In this document: positions 1 through 11,640 of the stretch, in pieces | Layout: each line of letters begins with the position of its first letter | Numbering within the stretch: position 1 is the first letter of the stretch | NCBI GenBank assembly: GCA_003427395.1 | Contig: BFEA01000051.1 | Span: 632,506 to 673,938, forward strand | Reading direction: 5' to 3' | Length of the DNA: 41,433 nucleotides | From: Chara braunii | Lineage: Eukaryota; Streptophyta; Charophyceae; Charales; Characeae | Translations under genes and position numbers: made by a program | The notes under the pieces: model-generated | What the model saw: only the letters and a program-made list of their open reading frames with translations | Databases searched by the model: none | What the model was told of the DNA's origin: nothing

Positions 1-1559
1 GCCCCTACGACAGGATAGGGCCTACGCGAGGCACGACTTACCTCCACCTTACAGGAGCTGTCACCTCCCTTCGGTGGGCGTATCCCCGCCGAGCTACCAG
101 TCCACAGTACGAAAGCTGATCAGTTGCAATCACAGAGGTGGACCAGCCGAGGGCGTTTCTCGTTCGCTGTAGCATAGGGGGTACGCGCGGTATTACGCCT
201 CTATCGGACCCGCATGCTAACCGCCATCTGGGGGGGCTGAGGTCCCAAGCGCGACTCATCGTCGGTCGACTAGGACGCATCCCACACACCACGCGCACAC
301 CACTATAAAGAACATAAAAATAGAAACACACCTACCTATACATACACATACAAAACTACAGAGCACAAACAACGCGACAACACTCCTAGTCCCTTAGTAA
401 CCATCCCATAACTTTCCGACGCGGAAATCGGATAGGCGACGCGCGCGAGGCTCAGTATAAAACCTCGCGGACGCAGGGTTAACCGATATCGACTCGCAAT
501 GCAAGCATGCGCAAGCAGTCGCAATGATGGCGTACTATGTAGTACCCATACTAATGCGATCCTCGTTAATATCGAGGGTCGCATTCGACACTCAAGTGTC
601 GACTGACACGCGCTTCAGGGTTAATCTCTCGACGCTGGACAACCGCCAAATGCGGTTGACAACCACACCCTCTTCTGCACCCTGCAGAGAGTGGGTGGTA
701 CACAAGTTCATACCTGTGCTGGCAATCGTCTCTTATTGCCCTGGAGACCAGCTCCATCGCCCAGGGTCTGGAAAGAAGTCAAGGGGTTTGACTTTGACGG
801 CTGCCACGGACTACAACGTCCAACTATAAAAATTAACAAGCGAGATCAATCAATAAATGAACATCCCGATTCTCATATATCGATTTAGGACTCGGGATAA
901 AATAAGGAAAGAGAAAACATCAACCCATCAGGTATGCAGATTGTGCGACACATGGTTGTCATCCTTACTGCCTCCAAAGTATGACCCATACACCAAGCTT
1001 CAAAATACTGATCTGCATAAAACACAGACACACACAATAGCCACATTGCCATACACCAATGTGGTCAACTTTACTGTTCCCTGTAACTCACACCATACCT
1101 CACTTAGTCAAGCCCAAGTCATAGTACAACTTTTCATAAATCTCATAAATTCTTTATAATGACCATTTAAAAGAAGTCCGGTTAAAACCCTCAAAGAAAC
1201 ATATCAAATCACAGGGCTAAGGCAATCAAGCTGAGGAACAGGTGTAAGCAAAGTTGTTTCATGAGCCGACAAGTCGGCGATCAACCAACGGACCTGTTAT
1301 CAGTGATAACAGAAGATGATCCTCGTAGGGTGAAGCTGAAACTTAATTCAAATCCTAGATCGAATGCCCAAAGAAGGTCTGTATCATAAGACAGGTCAAC
1401 GTCCAAGCTAAATCGTCAATGTATGGAGATCAAATCCCCATGACACGTTTTCACTCAAGACTCTCTTGTTAGTCAAGCCTAGGTCTACCCTCTAAGCCAG
1501 TGCCCAAAAGAAAGGTAGGCCTATGGCAAAATTTCCCCCATACAAAGTGGGTCGCCGAA
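1..1559. other. No recognisable gene; left flank
   Basis: I see no protein family in any frame; the ORFs are short and overlap on both strands. The first 800 bases are GC-rich and CpG-containing, then composition drifts to AT-rich from about 830. Two small hairpins stand out: 444-469, which encloses a TATAAAA, and 863-898, with 7-bp arms ATCCCGA/TCGGGAT. The segment could be the end of a decayed LTR element, but I cannot find a paired repeat, primer-binding site or polypurine tract. Confidence 0.4.
444..469 (+). promoter_or_regulatory. TATA-like box inside a 7-bp hairpin
   Basis: CGCGAGG (444-450) and CCTCGCG (463-469) are perfect inverted arms around CTCAGTATAAAA. A TATAAAA followed by GC-rich sequence resembles a core promoter of an LTR or a gene. 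No downstream coding region supports it, so it is only a candidate. Confidence 0.2.
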
Positions 1560-2160
1560 GTCTCCACTTGTCAAAATATAGTCTATCTTCTCTAAACTAA
1601 GAAAATTTCGGCATCGCTTCTCATATGAAAAGTGCCTTTTCAGAATTTATACCAGCCTAAATATGAAAACAAAAATAATCTTCAACCCTTCAAAGTCAAA
1701 TTTTGTCTAACCCCCTGAATTAGCAAAAAGTTGGGCAGCACTCCCTTTAGAAAAGAAGACTTCCCTGATTTTTACTAAGCCATATATATAATTTAGACAA
1801 GTTGAACTTTTGAAAAGTCAACTTTTGACTAACTTCTTGGATTTGCAAAAATTTCGGCAGCGCTTTCCATAGAGAAAGCAGCTTACCAAAATTTATACAA
1901 GCCAATTTTAGAATCTGAAATGACTTTAACTTCTCAAGGTCCAATTTTATCTAACTCCCTGAATTAGAAAATTTTTTGGCAACACTCCCTTTAGAAAAGG
2001 AGACTCTCCAAATTTTTACTAAGTCATATATGAAAGTCAGACAACTGAACTCTGAAAAGACAAAATTTGACTAACTCCTTGGTTTTTGTAAAAATTTCGG
2101 CAGCGGTTCCCGTAAAGAAAGTGACTTACCAAGATTTTTACAAGACCAAGTATAATAAAA
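1560..2160. repeat. Tandem array, five units of about 122 bp, two alternating types
   Basis: The anchor TTTCGGCA or its variant recurs at 1606, 1730, 1852, 1974 and 2095, so spacings are 124, 122, 122 and 121 bp. Units 1, 3 and 5 share a version with AAAATTTCGGCAGCG and AAAGTGACTTACC. Units 2 and 4 share a version with CCTGAATTAG, GGCAACACTCCCTTTAGAAAA and GACTCTCC. The order is therefore B-A-B-A-B, a dimeric higher-order repeat of about 244 bp. Each unit also carries CAAATTTTGTCTAACT-like sequence. Similar tandem blocks occur in untranslated parts of plant Ty3/gypsy elements (general knowledge); I cannot assign this one. Confidence 0.85.
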
Positions 2161-2438
2161 GATCCCAGAAAATGCAGAATTGACCTAAGTAAAAATAAAC
2201 TTAGCTCAGAAAATGCAGGAATTGAAACTAACTCCTATGGCTCTAGCACGTGGCGAACAACTAAAGCAACTACCTATCAAAAATAAAACTCAGACTAAGT
2301 AATAGCCTCACTTAGTCAAATGCACGCCAAACCACAAAGGTAAGTACTCTCACCAACCCAAAGTCAACTTAGCAGACAATAGTTCATAGTCTTTTAATGA
2401 TTTATCCCTTTATACCCAGCTTACATAGGGCATAAAGC

Positions 2439-3095
2439 TAGACCACCCAACCTTATGGAACATGTCTAACTCAACCATGAAATATACACAAACACAGGGC
2501 ACAACAACTTTTCTCTTCTTTGAGCATATGACTAGGCCATCCTAGTCGCCAGAATCGTTTAAATATCAAAACTTTATATAATTGCTTGCACTTAGTTTTT
2601 TGAGGTACCATATAATTGAACCGATCATCTTCAGCTCAAGATTCAGTCTGCCCTTTGTACCACAAGTTTTATTCTTAATTAGCACTCTCTTCAGATTGTG
2701 ATAAGCTATAGTCAGACCACCCAAACTTATGGAACCCTGTCTGACTAGCCTGTTCATAAATAATATAATAATTGGATACCCTTCAGGTTCCAGCAGGTGC
2801 GAGGCATTGGACCAAAGTCACTCAAACTTATGGAACTTGTGTGGTCCTTTGCCTGATTCATTCTCTTAAAACCAAAGCAAAAAGAAACTAACATAACCCA
2901 AAGTAAAACAAGGCCGCCAGACTACCCAAACTTATAGATTTGATTGGCTCCTGAAAAGTCAACCACAAGCAACCCTCACAAGTCAGAGCAACAAGACCAC
3001 CCAAACTTATGGAACATGTCTGGTTCTCCAGTCAATTCAAAATAAACATAGCACTGGGTCTCCCCAAACTTATGAGGACTTCCCAGCCTTAATGA
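2439..3095. repeat. Six dispersed copies of a hairpin with conserved loop
   Basis: The core CACCCAAACTTATGGAAC recurs at about 2445, 2719, 2818, 2922, 2999 and 3060. In each copy it sits between short inverted arms that differ: TAGAC/GTCTA, GTCAGAC/GTCTGAC, GGACCA/TGGTCC, GCCA/TGGC, AGAC/GTCT and CTGGG/CCCAG. The loop is conserved while the stem covaries. Copies are 60-275 bp apart, so this is not a simple tandem array. Read on the minus strand the core contains TAAGTTTGGG. Confidence 0.75.
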
Positions 3096-3099
3096 CCCC

Positions 3100-6096
3100 G
3101 TCAAACATGCAATACTGCCTTCCTCCCACTTTCCCCCAGATGCAATCTCACAATTTGCTTTCAGTCAAACAACAAAACAAAAACTGAGATTGACATGCAT
3201 TTCCTTACTTTATCTTATTAAATCCTGGAAAGAAAGTAAAATCCTAGGGCCATCACATGCATACGTCAGTCAAACTAGAGGGAAATAGTCAAACATGGGT
3301 AAAGAAGGGTCATATAGACAGAAAGACATATACCTGATAGTTCCCTGCCTCCAGAACTCCTCCCAAGTTCCGGCAGAGCTCCCGCAATCGGTGGGTTGAC
3401 TCCCCACAGAGCCTTGCTGCGGTCCTACGGGTTGCAATCCCGCCTGCCGCCTTCCTCTCATAACCAGGATTAGGCTGAGAGTAAGAAGGATAGAGTGAGG
3501 GGTTTCAGACTCTCGAGATACAAGAGGGGGACTGACTCAACTTCCAGGAGAGGGCCTTGTAATCTTCATGCGCCTGAGGGCCTTACAATGGTGGCCAAAA
3601 CGCGGAGCAGCCTGGTCAGACTGAGGTCAAATCATTAGTTGCTGACTTTCTGACGACCCTCCAACTCGCGGTAATAACCCCCTTCACAAGCCTGATCGTG
3701 CCTCCAAGTCTCACTGCCTTGATCTCAAACGGCACCGCCACTTGACACTAGAGCACATCTCCCTCACACTATATCAAAATGCTGGTGATGCGTAGTCAAC
3801 CCCCAACAAAACACAGCCTACTTAGTTAACTATAGTCAAACTGCCACCTGTTGACTCCGTGACGACTCTCCAATTTGCAGCAATGATCCCCTTTTGCTAG
3901 CTGGATCAACCCCGCTGCGCAGTCTAAGAAGGTTGCCAGCGCCCATAGCAACCGTGCTCAGCAATCAGCCCTGTAGCCATGCATCAGCGTCATGCTATAT
4001 AGCACATACACAACTAGTATATGATAAGTACCGCCAGCAGCGCAGTGGAATATCGCAATAGGCCGCGCAAAGGCTGCAACAGCAGCAGCATCGGCAAGTC
4101 AAAAGATGCACTGGCACATTCCAGTCGTCCATCTGCAGTCGCGACCAGTCTGTTATGCCGCTACTGGCAGCTCTTTGTTCAGCTCTTTGTTGGCAACGCA
4201 CCGTGATGAGACCTGCACCCCCAATCTCTTCTAGTCCCATCAGACTGCACTCAGCAGTCTTTCCCTCAACAACGACCCTAATCAGCAGCAGTGGCAGCAG
4301 TATACATCATGCTCAACCCCCACGATGCGAACTCAACTCTCCTCTTCTGCGGCATTCTGTGCCCTGATCATGATTACAATACCATTCTGCCCCAACGTCG
4401 AGCAACAACACACAATCAAAGATGCGGCGCACTCAGCCTTCACACGAACCAACAAGGCATCATAAGGATACAATGTGCTGGATACAATGAACTGTAACTG
4501 CTGTGTACTTCAAACACAGTTGCTGTCGTCAATCCCCCACTTTTCTGCGCCTGGCCAGTTCAACGCACCAAAACCCGCCTATCCACAATTTTCGTTGATC
4601 CTTTGCCGGTACGCAGTTCGGCACCATAGCTCGCCCCTTGGGTCATCCGCACTGCCCATAATAGGCCCAACCTCTCCTTCTTAATCCCTGCACGTACTTC
4701 GCCATGCTGCGGGGTCCACTCCCGAGGGCATCGGATAGGAACAGTGACTCACGATCTCGGTGACTTTCCGCTGTTCCTCAGACATGTGGAGGAATGGTGA
4801 ATCTGCCTTGAAACATGCGTAGACTCTCGCTGGATCATTCGCAGGTATACCCCATTATCTGGCAGTATGGCCGAACCTCCCGTTTATCTCGCATCGCCTG
4901 CACCCTTGGTCCGAGGCCCTGTCCTATGTCTGCTATCCAAAACTGAACCTCGCACTTGGCAGGTGGCCAGGTTCACCAACCCCGGCGTGTGTGAGCACAA
5001 GGCTAAGCATCTATCTCCAGTTAACAGTCATAAGGACATACGTGAAGGCTGATATGGGCTTTGTGACGATCCCTCCTACTGCATGTCGCTGCATGTACTC
5101 TGAACGAACAAGAACGACCGATCCCGAAATAAGCAGAATCCGGAATGAATCCTCCGAAAAACATGGAAATGTGCACTGCTTTCCAGTCATGCACGCAGAC
5201 AGTTAGAGGGAGGCTAACCCCATTGATAGGATTAGCAATGCTCCGACCGACAGGTAAGTCTCCAGCTCCCTTGATTGGCCTCAGCAACCGTCAGATCCGA
5301 ATCTGCCTCTTCCTCCAACACACACATCCCCTTCAAAAGCTGGGATATGCCGCTCATATCAGTTTTAGAATTTCCACCAAGTAAGATGGTAGCTGTCTTA
5401 GTAGCCACTCACAGTTCAATCAGTGTAGGGTGCCCATACTCAGTCGGGCGTGACTCAGTCTGCTGAGACACGCATATGACTACTGGCAGAATCAACCAGG
5501 TATCGTAATACAACAGACAGTCTTACGAAGTGGTGGCGGGAGGCGCATAGACACATCACCCCGACCGACACCTGTTCACCCCACGCTCTGAGATTACAAG
5601 ACTGCCATACCGCCCAATCAACCAGCACACCCGCACGGTAGGTCCAGCCTTGCCCCTCTCTCTCCCTCTCTCTCTCTCTCTCTGCTGATCGCGCACTCCC
5701 GTGCCTCATACCCACACTCTGTCCTCGTATAACCTGGCCGACAGTTTGGCGCTGTAGTTCGATGTTCGGCCCATCCCACGCTGTTGTTCTGCCATACACG
5801 CAGGGAGATAGAAAGCAACTTCCTCCCTGGATAGAAGAGCAACGCGCCGCCAAACAAGTAGGTCTCCTCAGTCACCATGCTCGTTTTCCACCACACGTAC
5901 AGATGGGGACGAACCTCCCTCTAAAGTATAAAAAGATTTGCGGCCACGCTCTGAAACTTCTCGTAGTTGCTCCGCAGCTCCTACCAGCCACTCCAGCGGA
6001 ACCACCGCTCGAACCGAGAACCTGGCACGGCCGTTAGATTCGTGACGTGCCAAGACCTCGAGCTACTTCTTTCCTCGCCCGATATACGATACGAGA
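3100..6096. other. No recognisable gene
   Basis: All ORFs are under 135 codons, overlap on both strands and match no family I know. A diverged direct repeat links 3638-3696 with 3850-3907 (TGACGACYCTCCAAYT shared, then a second match ending CTGATC/CTGGATC). A CT microsatellite lies at 5655-5683 and explains the Glu-Arg runs read on the minus strand. Nothing else was recognised. Confidence 0.5.
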
Positions 6097-6129
6097 ATGA
6101 ATCTCCCGCTAAAACGGGGAGAGATTCAT
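6097..6129. repeat. Hairpin with GCTAAAAC loop, copy 1
   Basis: Left arm ATGAATCTCCC and right arm GGGGAGAGATTCAT pair with one bulged base around GCTAAAAC. A related hairpin lies at 41305-41337 with the same arm start TGAATCT, the same loop start GCTA and a bulge at the matching place, but a different stem middle. The two copies are 35 kb apart. Confidence 0.6.
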
Positions 6130-8187
6130 CCACCGATCGGAAGCCATCCGCCCCGCACGCTGCCCCAATAAGTCACATCGTTGAGACTGACCACTAGCTC
6201 TGATATCCGATTTTACTATCGGCTTCGCCCATCACTAAAGCCCATATAGTGCTAACCCCTCCCCTTGATCCTATCAACGAACCAACGAGTCAACTAACTT
6301 CTAGCCCGCCATCTCCATTCTCCTCGACATGCTTTTCTCTGCTAACTCGTAATCTACTAACTTATTGATCAAACTAACCGTTCCATTTGACTCGCCCGGG
6401 GCCAAAACCCCCAAAACGCATCCTCCCTGGCTCGATTCCGCCTAGTAACGAGGGAGGTACATGTCTTTCCATCCCCCCTTCTTCTCACCTTCGCCATCTC
6501 CGCGCAGCAAGTTCTTCTTCTACCTTCCTTTCTACTAACCTTTTCCTAAAACTAACTACGTAGTTGGATTCGCCCACCCTTGAAACCCCCGTTTCAAATC
6601 TTCCCCCGCCCGTTTTCGTTGAGAAACGGGCGAGCTATCTACTTTCCACCCCGCCATCACCGTCTTCACCTTCCGATTGCATCTTGGCGCGGATCCCGCC
6701 CAGGTTCATTCGTTCTCCCCTTTTTTTTTTTTTTTCGTTCTTTGCTACACGTCTCTCCTCCTCTGCTGCAATTCGTGCGCTAACCCAGATGCTACTACGG
6801 GCGGTGGCTGAATATAGGCAGCGGGGCGGTGGCACAACGAGCGAGGTAGATCTCCCCTCCCTCGTTCCCCTCGTGCATCCGATCTCCTTGGTTTCCGTCC
6901 CCCCCCCCCTTCGGCAGCTCAGGCCTACTGCGCACGGCTCCTGTCGGTGCCAACCCCAGCCACTGTAAAGATGATACAGACAGCAGCTGGTGGCCGTGGA
7001 AGTCGAAGTCTGCTACGGCGTGTGTGATAACTCCCTTGTTGACCCAATCGGCCCAGAGAGTGGCCGGCACCAAACGGGCAACCTGCATTCTGCTGTCGAG
7101 GCTGCTCCTATGCTGCCACGAGTGGGAGGCACAGGCCCTGCAGCGACGCCCGCAGCGTGAGCCAGGTGAGGCGGGTCCCCGTGCAAATCTCGGTGGTTAT
7201 AACAAGTATTCCCATGTATGAACCGGGCCACAGTGCGGCTTTCCCCTGGCCCACTGTGCCCAACACTCAGTTCCCACTGTTCGGGTTCCAACTGTATGTT
7301 CACCCCCAACTGATCCCCAACAATCAGTGGGACCGGGCGTGCTCACACTCAAACCTCTTACAACAGATCGTGGTGGCAGTAGCAAATATCCAAACGAGAA
7401 CTTTGAGGGCTGAGGTGGGTGCGGGTTCCGTGGAAACTGTGGCTGCAGCGGGTACCGCTGCAGGCCACTGTTTGGCGCCCCTTGTGCGCAGGCGAGTTCA
7501 CCATCATGCGGTACCTGGCCGACATGCTCTCTCTCAAGTCTCTCACAGCATACCGTGTCCGGTGAAGGGTGCACCCGCAGCGACCCCCCTACCACCCTCG
7601 AGCTACAGTCCCACGGGCTCGCTTAGAATGTTTTCCAATCCTCTTCCACTCTATACTATCGATGCTCTGCAAATGGAACGCAAGGGAAGCCACAACCACG
7701 GACCCCGCCACTACGGCTTCCTCCCGCGCCATGGGCCAAGCCCCCGGTGGCCTTCTTGCGTGTTGACCTCCTCGGTCCATGTTTCAAGACGGGCAGGATA
7801 GGGGAACCTCGTCAATCATCCCGAGCACACAGGAAGTTCAAACGGGCCCGCCAAAAATGAGGCGCGTATTCAGGGTCCTCGAATACCGCGACGACCACCC
7901 ATGTTCGGCGACGTAGCAACTGAGCCAGGCCTGTTGGTCCCAAAACCAACCTCGGAGCTGATCACCGAGGTAAAAACAATAAAAAATGCAAAAATAAATA
8001 ATAAAATTAAAGTTAAACGCCGCCCGTCCCTCTGGCTCGTGACGACGCGCATACCCAAGTTTCACCTGGTTGCGCCTCGCCGTCAATACCCCGCGCGCGC
8101 CGCTCACCCAGGCGAGGGACTAAGCTTTCTCTCGTGTGCTCGCCGTCGGACGACGAGGCTGCACTGGCGCAACGTGCAGAAGACACG
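6130..8187. other. No recognisable gene
   Basis: Pyrimidine-rich to about 6980, with a 15-T run near 6719-6735. Between 6980 and 7800 the sequence is GC-balanced and carries a 214-codon plus-strand ORF (7157-7801) with an overlapping 132-codon minus-strand ORF. Neither product shows a domain, repeat or targeting signal that I recognise. I list the block as unresolved rather than as a gene. Confidence 0.4.
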
Positions 8188-8213
8188 CCAAATACCCTTG
8201 CAAGGGTATTTGG
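8188..8213. repeat. Perfect 26-bp palindrome
   Basis: CCAAATACCCTTG is followed at once by its exact reverse complement, with no spacer. It lies at the edge between a GC-rich block (8000-8180) and AT-rich sequence. It may be a footprint or a junction of two inverted element ends, but no matching terminal repeat was seen nearby. Confidence 0.9.
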
Positions 8214-8429
8214 TACGACAATGTAGCCCTGACTTTTCTCCTGGGGAAGTATAAAAAATGATATCTTATGTATTTTCCTTAATTGTTGGTGGAATAGAAA
8301 TTAGATTATTGCTAATGGAGTTGAGTACGAAACTAGGTCATAGGGATCCATCAACTGCCTTGTAATTAACAAGTGGACCAGCCGCGACTTCGCTCACGGG
8401 TGACGCAACAGTGAGGTGCTCTCTCTCTC

Positions 8430-8433
<4 letters not shown>

Positions 8434-8481
<48 letters not shown>
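8434..8481. repeat. (TG)n microsatellite
   Basis: About 24 uninterrupted TG dinucleotides, preceded by a CT run (8419-8431). It generates Cys-Val and Thr-His ORFs on the two strands that are not genes. Confidence 0.97.
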
Positions 8482-8482
<1 letters not shown>

Positions 8483-8814
8483 AAAAGACAGAAAAACATA
8501 GCAGTGTATCTTTCCGTGTTCCAGCTGAAGATTCATTCTCATTTTCCCCATTCACTGAGTAGCGGACCAAGCAGATCACTCCTTGCAAGCCGTTGAGAAA
8601 ATGGCAGGAAAAAAATGAAAAAAGAAAGCATTCCACAACACCGAAACTGTTTCTGGAACGTTGGGACAGTCGTGCATCGAAGAAAAAAAAAAAACTCCTC
8701 ACCCGCCTGCCTGCTTGCCAAATGACATTTCCTATAGGTTATTATTTGTGTCTCTTCTCCAACATTGTCCACTTTGCCCTATGCAACTCCATAAAAAAAC
8801 ATGACTGTGCCCTC

Positions 8815-9720
8815 CTCCCTTCTGATCCCTCCATTCTTAGCTTCCCTCATCCCCCTCCGCCATCCTTGTCCCTCCTCCGTCTCCACCATCGTCCTCTTCG
8901 ACTTGTCATCCATCGCCCTCTTCAACTTAACGTTGTAATCATCAGGTGTTATCCTTGTCCTCGTCATTGTCATGTGTGTGTGTGTGTGTGTGTGATGTCA
9001 TGTTCGCTCTATGCACCTCCACAAAAAAAAGCACGGCCGTGTTCGTGGTTGTTGTCCTCAACCCCTTCACCCTTTCCCATCCTCCTGCTCCCACTGGTTA
9101 TGTCGTCCCTCTTCCTCCAGTCCCTCCTCCCAGTCCTTGCTACGTCCTCTCCCCCCTCACCGCGCTCTTCCTTCTCCCCCCACTTCTCCTCCTGTTCATT
9201 TTTGTCGTCCTCCCACTCCTCATCCCTCCTCCTGCTCCCGCTTGCTATGTCGTCCCTCCTCTCCCTCCTCACCACGCTCCTCCGCCTCTTCGTGTCCGTC
9301 ATCCTCCCCCTCCTACTCCTTCCCCATTGTCCTGCTCCCGGTTGCTATGCCGTCACTCCTGCCATTTGTGCTGCATTCTCTCCTCCTCCCTCCGCATCGC
9401 GCTTATCCTTGTCCTCCCCCTTCTCCTCCTATTCGTGTTCATCGTCCTCCCCCTTGCCATCCTTCTCCATCCTCCTGCTCCCGCTCATTATGTCATCCCT
9501 CCTCGCACAGTGCTCCTCGTCCTCCACGCCCCTCTCCTCCTATTCGTGTTCGTCGTCCTCCCCCTCCTCGTCCTTTTCCATCCTTCTACCCCCGCTCGTT
9601 ATGTCATCCCTCCTCCTCCGGTCCCTCCTACAACTCCTGCTGCGTCCTCTTTGCCTCCCTCCTCACCGTGTTTCCCCTCCTCCCGCCTCTCGTGCTAGTC
9701 ATGTTCGTCGTCGTCGCCCT
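8815..9720. repeat. Pyrimidine-rich degenerate repeat block
   Basis: CCTCCT-rich DNA in which a phrase like CTGCTCCCGCTYRTTATGTC, followed by RTCCCTCCTC, recurs near 9100, 9247, 9347, 9490 and 9601, about 100-147 bp apart. A short TG microsatellite sits at 8972-8994. Lack of purines on this strand removes stop codons, which yields ORFs up to 474 codons in several frames. These are composition artefacts. Confidence 0.7.
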
Positions 9721-9775
9721 CCTGCCTACTATGTACTTGTATTCGAAGATTGGTCACGCTGGCCCCCACCCGCGC

Positions 9776-9990
9776 CACTCCTATCGGCCCCCACCCGCAC
9801 TCCTATCGGCCCCCACCCGCACCACTCCTATCGGCCCCCAGCCGCACCACTCCTATCCGTCCCCGCTCGGGCCACTCCTATCAGCCCCCACCCGCGCCAC
9901 TCCTATCGGCCCCCACCCGCGCCACTCCTATCGACCCCCACCTGCACCACTCCTATTGGCCCCAGCACCATTCCTATCGCCCCCTCCCCC
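9776..9990. repeat. 25-bp minisatellite, about nine units
   Basis: CACTCCTATCGGCCCCCACC-type units start at 9776, 9798, 9823, 9848, 9873, 9898, 9923, 9948 and 9969. The spacing is exactly 25 bp in most steps (22 and 21 at the edges). Because 25 is not a multiple of three, one unit reads into all three frames, and no frame contains a stop. The resulting peptide repeat is 25 residues in every frame. Confidence 0.95.
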
Positions 9991-10384
9991 GGACACCGCC
10001 CACATTGTTCCGTGTAGCCCGGGAATATTCCACAGCCTTTCCCGGGTGTGGTGCGGGGCTATGCAGCAGCTCCCCGTGAAAAGAAAAAATGACTGCACAA
10101 TGTTTTGGGGTCTTTTGCCGCATTTCCAACAAATTCCGTCGTCGGTGGAATCAATCCTCGAACATTCAATATAACAGTGTGTTCCCAAGCGCGGTACGAC
10201 CCTGCAGTACCACCTCCCCCCTGAATTTTCTTGGCCCCGCAGGGGCCGTCACGAGAGGACCACTTTTTTCTTTAATAGGACTAGGGACATTGAAATATTT
10301 TGCTAGCGCGACAAAAATGACTTTGCCTTTTTCATCCATTTGGGCCAGATTTTGAAGTTTTTGCAAGGTGGTATATACGTCCAC

Positions 10385-10414
10385 GGATGCCGTACCTCTA
10401 AAGGTACAGCATCC
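10385..10414. repeat. Short hairpin
   Basis: Arms GGATGC/GCATCC and GTACCT/AGGTAC are separated by one mismatch and close on a 4-base loop. A third, partial copy of the arm (GCTGTACCTT) follows at about 10421. No terminator or transposon end could be tied to it. Confidence 0.6.
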
Positions 10415-10419
10415 TTACG

Positions 10420-11160
10420 ACGCTGTACCTTCATCTTACATGCTCTCAATTGAGTCTTTGGGATGTATCTTGTCACTTATAGGACCAGATTAACATATGA
10501 TCATTTGATGATGATTGAACCACAATATCCTTCCATTGTCAATGTTGTGGTCACTTCACTTATCGAAGGATTATCACATCACCCTTCCAAACTTAATTTC
10601 GTAAGGTCAGCAAAATACTTCAATTTTAACTAAAACTTCTCTAAAAGACAATTATATACTTATGACACTACGCAGTCATGCTGTGCCTTTAATGCCAACA
10701 GTGTGTATATTTTCTGGCTGTTACGTTCCATTTTTTGGTAGTGTCTTGCTAGCTTATGATGTGGTGTGACCTGCAGTCTGTAAAGTTTTCCGTGTGGTGT
10801 GGGTGACTGATATAGTAACAAGAGACAAAACACTTTGATTTTCGTCACAGTTACTTAGAGGAGACTGGTTGGTGCTCACCTTGGGGTATTAGTTGCCTGG
10901 CGGTCCTTGATGCTAAGCCGCAACAACAACCATTTAATAAAATTGATATTTGGTTATTTAAATTTTTTAATGAAATTGGGCTTCCAAGAAAAATCCAAGA
11001 TGTTTTAACATTTTTGCATCCCCATGAGATCGGACGACTGATACTCTAGAGTCATCAGGGCTCCATACAATCATATGTATCTGGAATGTAAATATTGTTT
11101 TTTTTTTGGAATCTCAACTTCGTTAACGTTCAAAATCATTAAAAAAGCTATGTTACCAAT
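10420..11160. other. No recognisable gene
   Basis: AT-rich sequence with no ORF over 62 codons apart from frame noise, and no family recognised. Poly(T) and poly(A) runs near 11099-11108 and 11238-11262 are the only features. Confidence 0.5.
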
Positions 11161-11640
11161 GATCCGGGGATCGGACGTCTCCCCCGGACGTAGGGTACCC
11201 CCATCGTCCAGATTCCAGATGACGACTTTTTGGAACTAAAAAAAAAATAAAAAAAAATAAAAAATTATGACAGTGTTGCGCATGTCAAAGAGATCCCCCA
11301 TAAAAAAAATCACAATTTTATGAGCATTGGTGATAGGGTGCTATTTGGGGTGGGAAATTGGGGTACGAGGGGTTTTGGTGGGGATAGGAGGGTTATAGGT
11401 GGGGATTAGAATCTTTGACGATTTTTATCTTTTTTTCTAGTGACTCAAATAAGCCAAAATTTTGGTGGCATACACCTTATGCAAGGTAGAAGCCACATGA
11501 TTGTTTTCAAATTTTTTTTTTTTAATTTTTTTTTTGCGCTAGGTCGGACATCCCCTGTCCGGTCCGACGTCCGACCAGACGTCCGGTCGGACGTCCCGGA
11601 CGGTCAGGGGGGTCCCAGACGTCCGATAAAACAACCTAGT
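11160..11640. repeat. GGACGTC/GTCCGAC-rich palindromic patch
   Basis: GGACGTC and its neighbours recur at about 11171, 11184, 11552, 11566, 11578, 11590 and 11612 within otherwise AT-rich DNA. The strongest hairpin pairs GACGTCCGACC (11566-11576) with GGTCGGACGTC (11585-11595), an 11-bp stem with an 8-base loop. Such CpG-rich palindromes in AT-rich DNA look like a specific element, not chance. Confidence 0.55.

Noticed and set aside
1-3250. A complete LTR retrotransposon on the minus strand
   Set aside because: The TAAGTTTGGG words and the 122-bp array hint at one, but no coding domain, paired LTR or primer-binding site could be found.
5455-5896. Minus-strand ORFs with Glu-Arg runs
   Set aside because: The runs come from the CT microsatellite at 5655-5683, and the flanks are not recognised.
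7157-7801. 214-codon ORF as a host gene
   Set aside because: No recognised domain, an equally open minus strand, and no promoter or splice context. Left as unresolved sequence.
8593-10174. Long plus-strand ORFs of 474, 387 and 250 codons
   Set aside because: They lie in pyrimidine-rich and 25-bp minisatellite DNA where stops cannot occur; products are Ser/Pro/Leu runs without domains and overlap in several frames.
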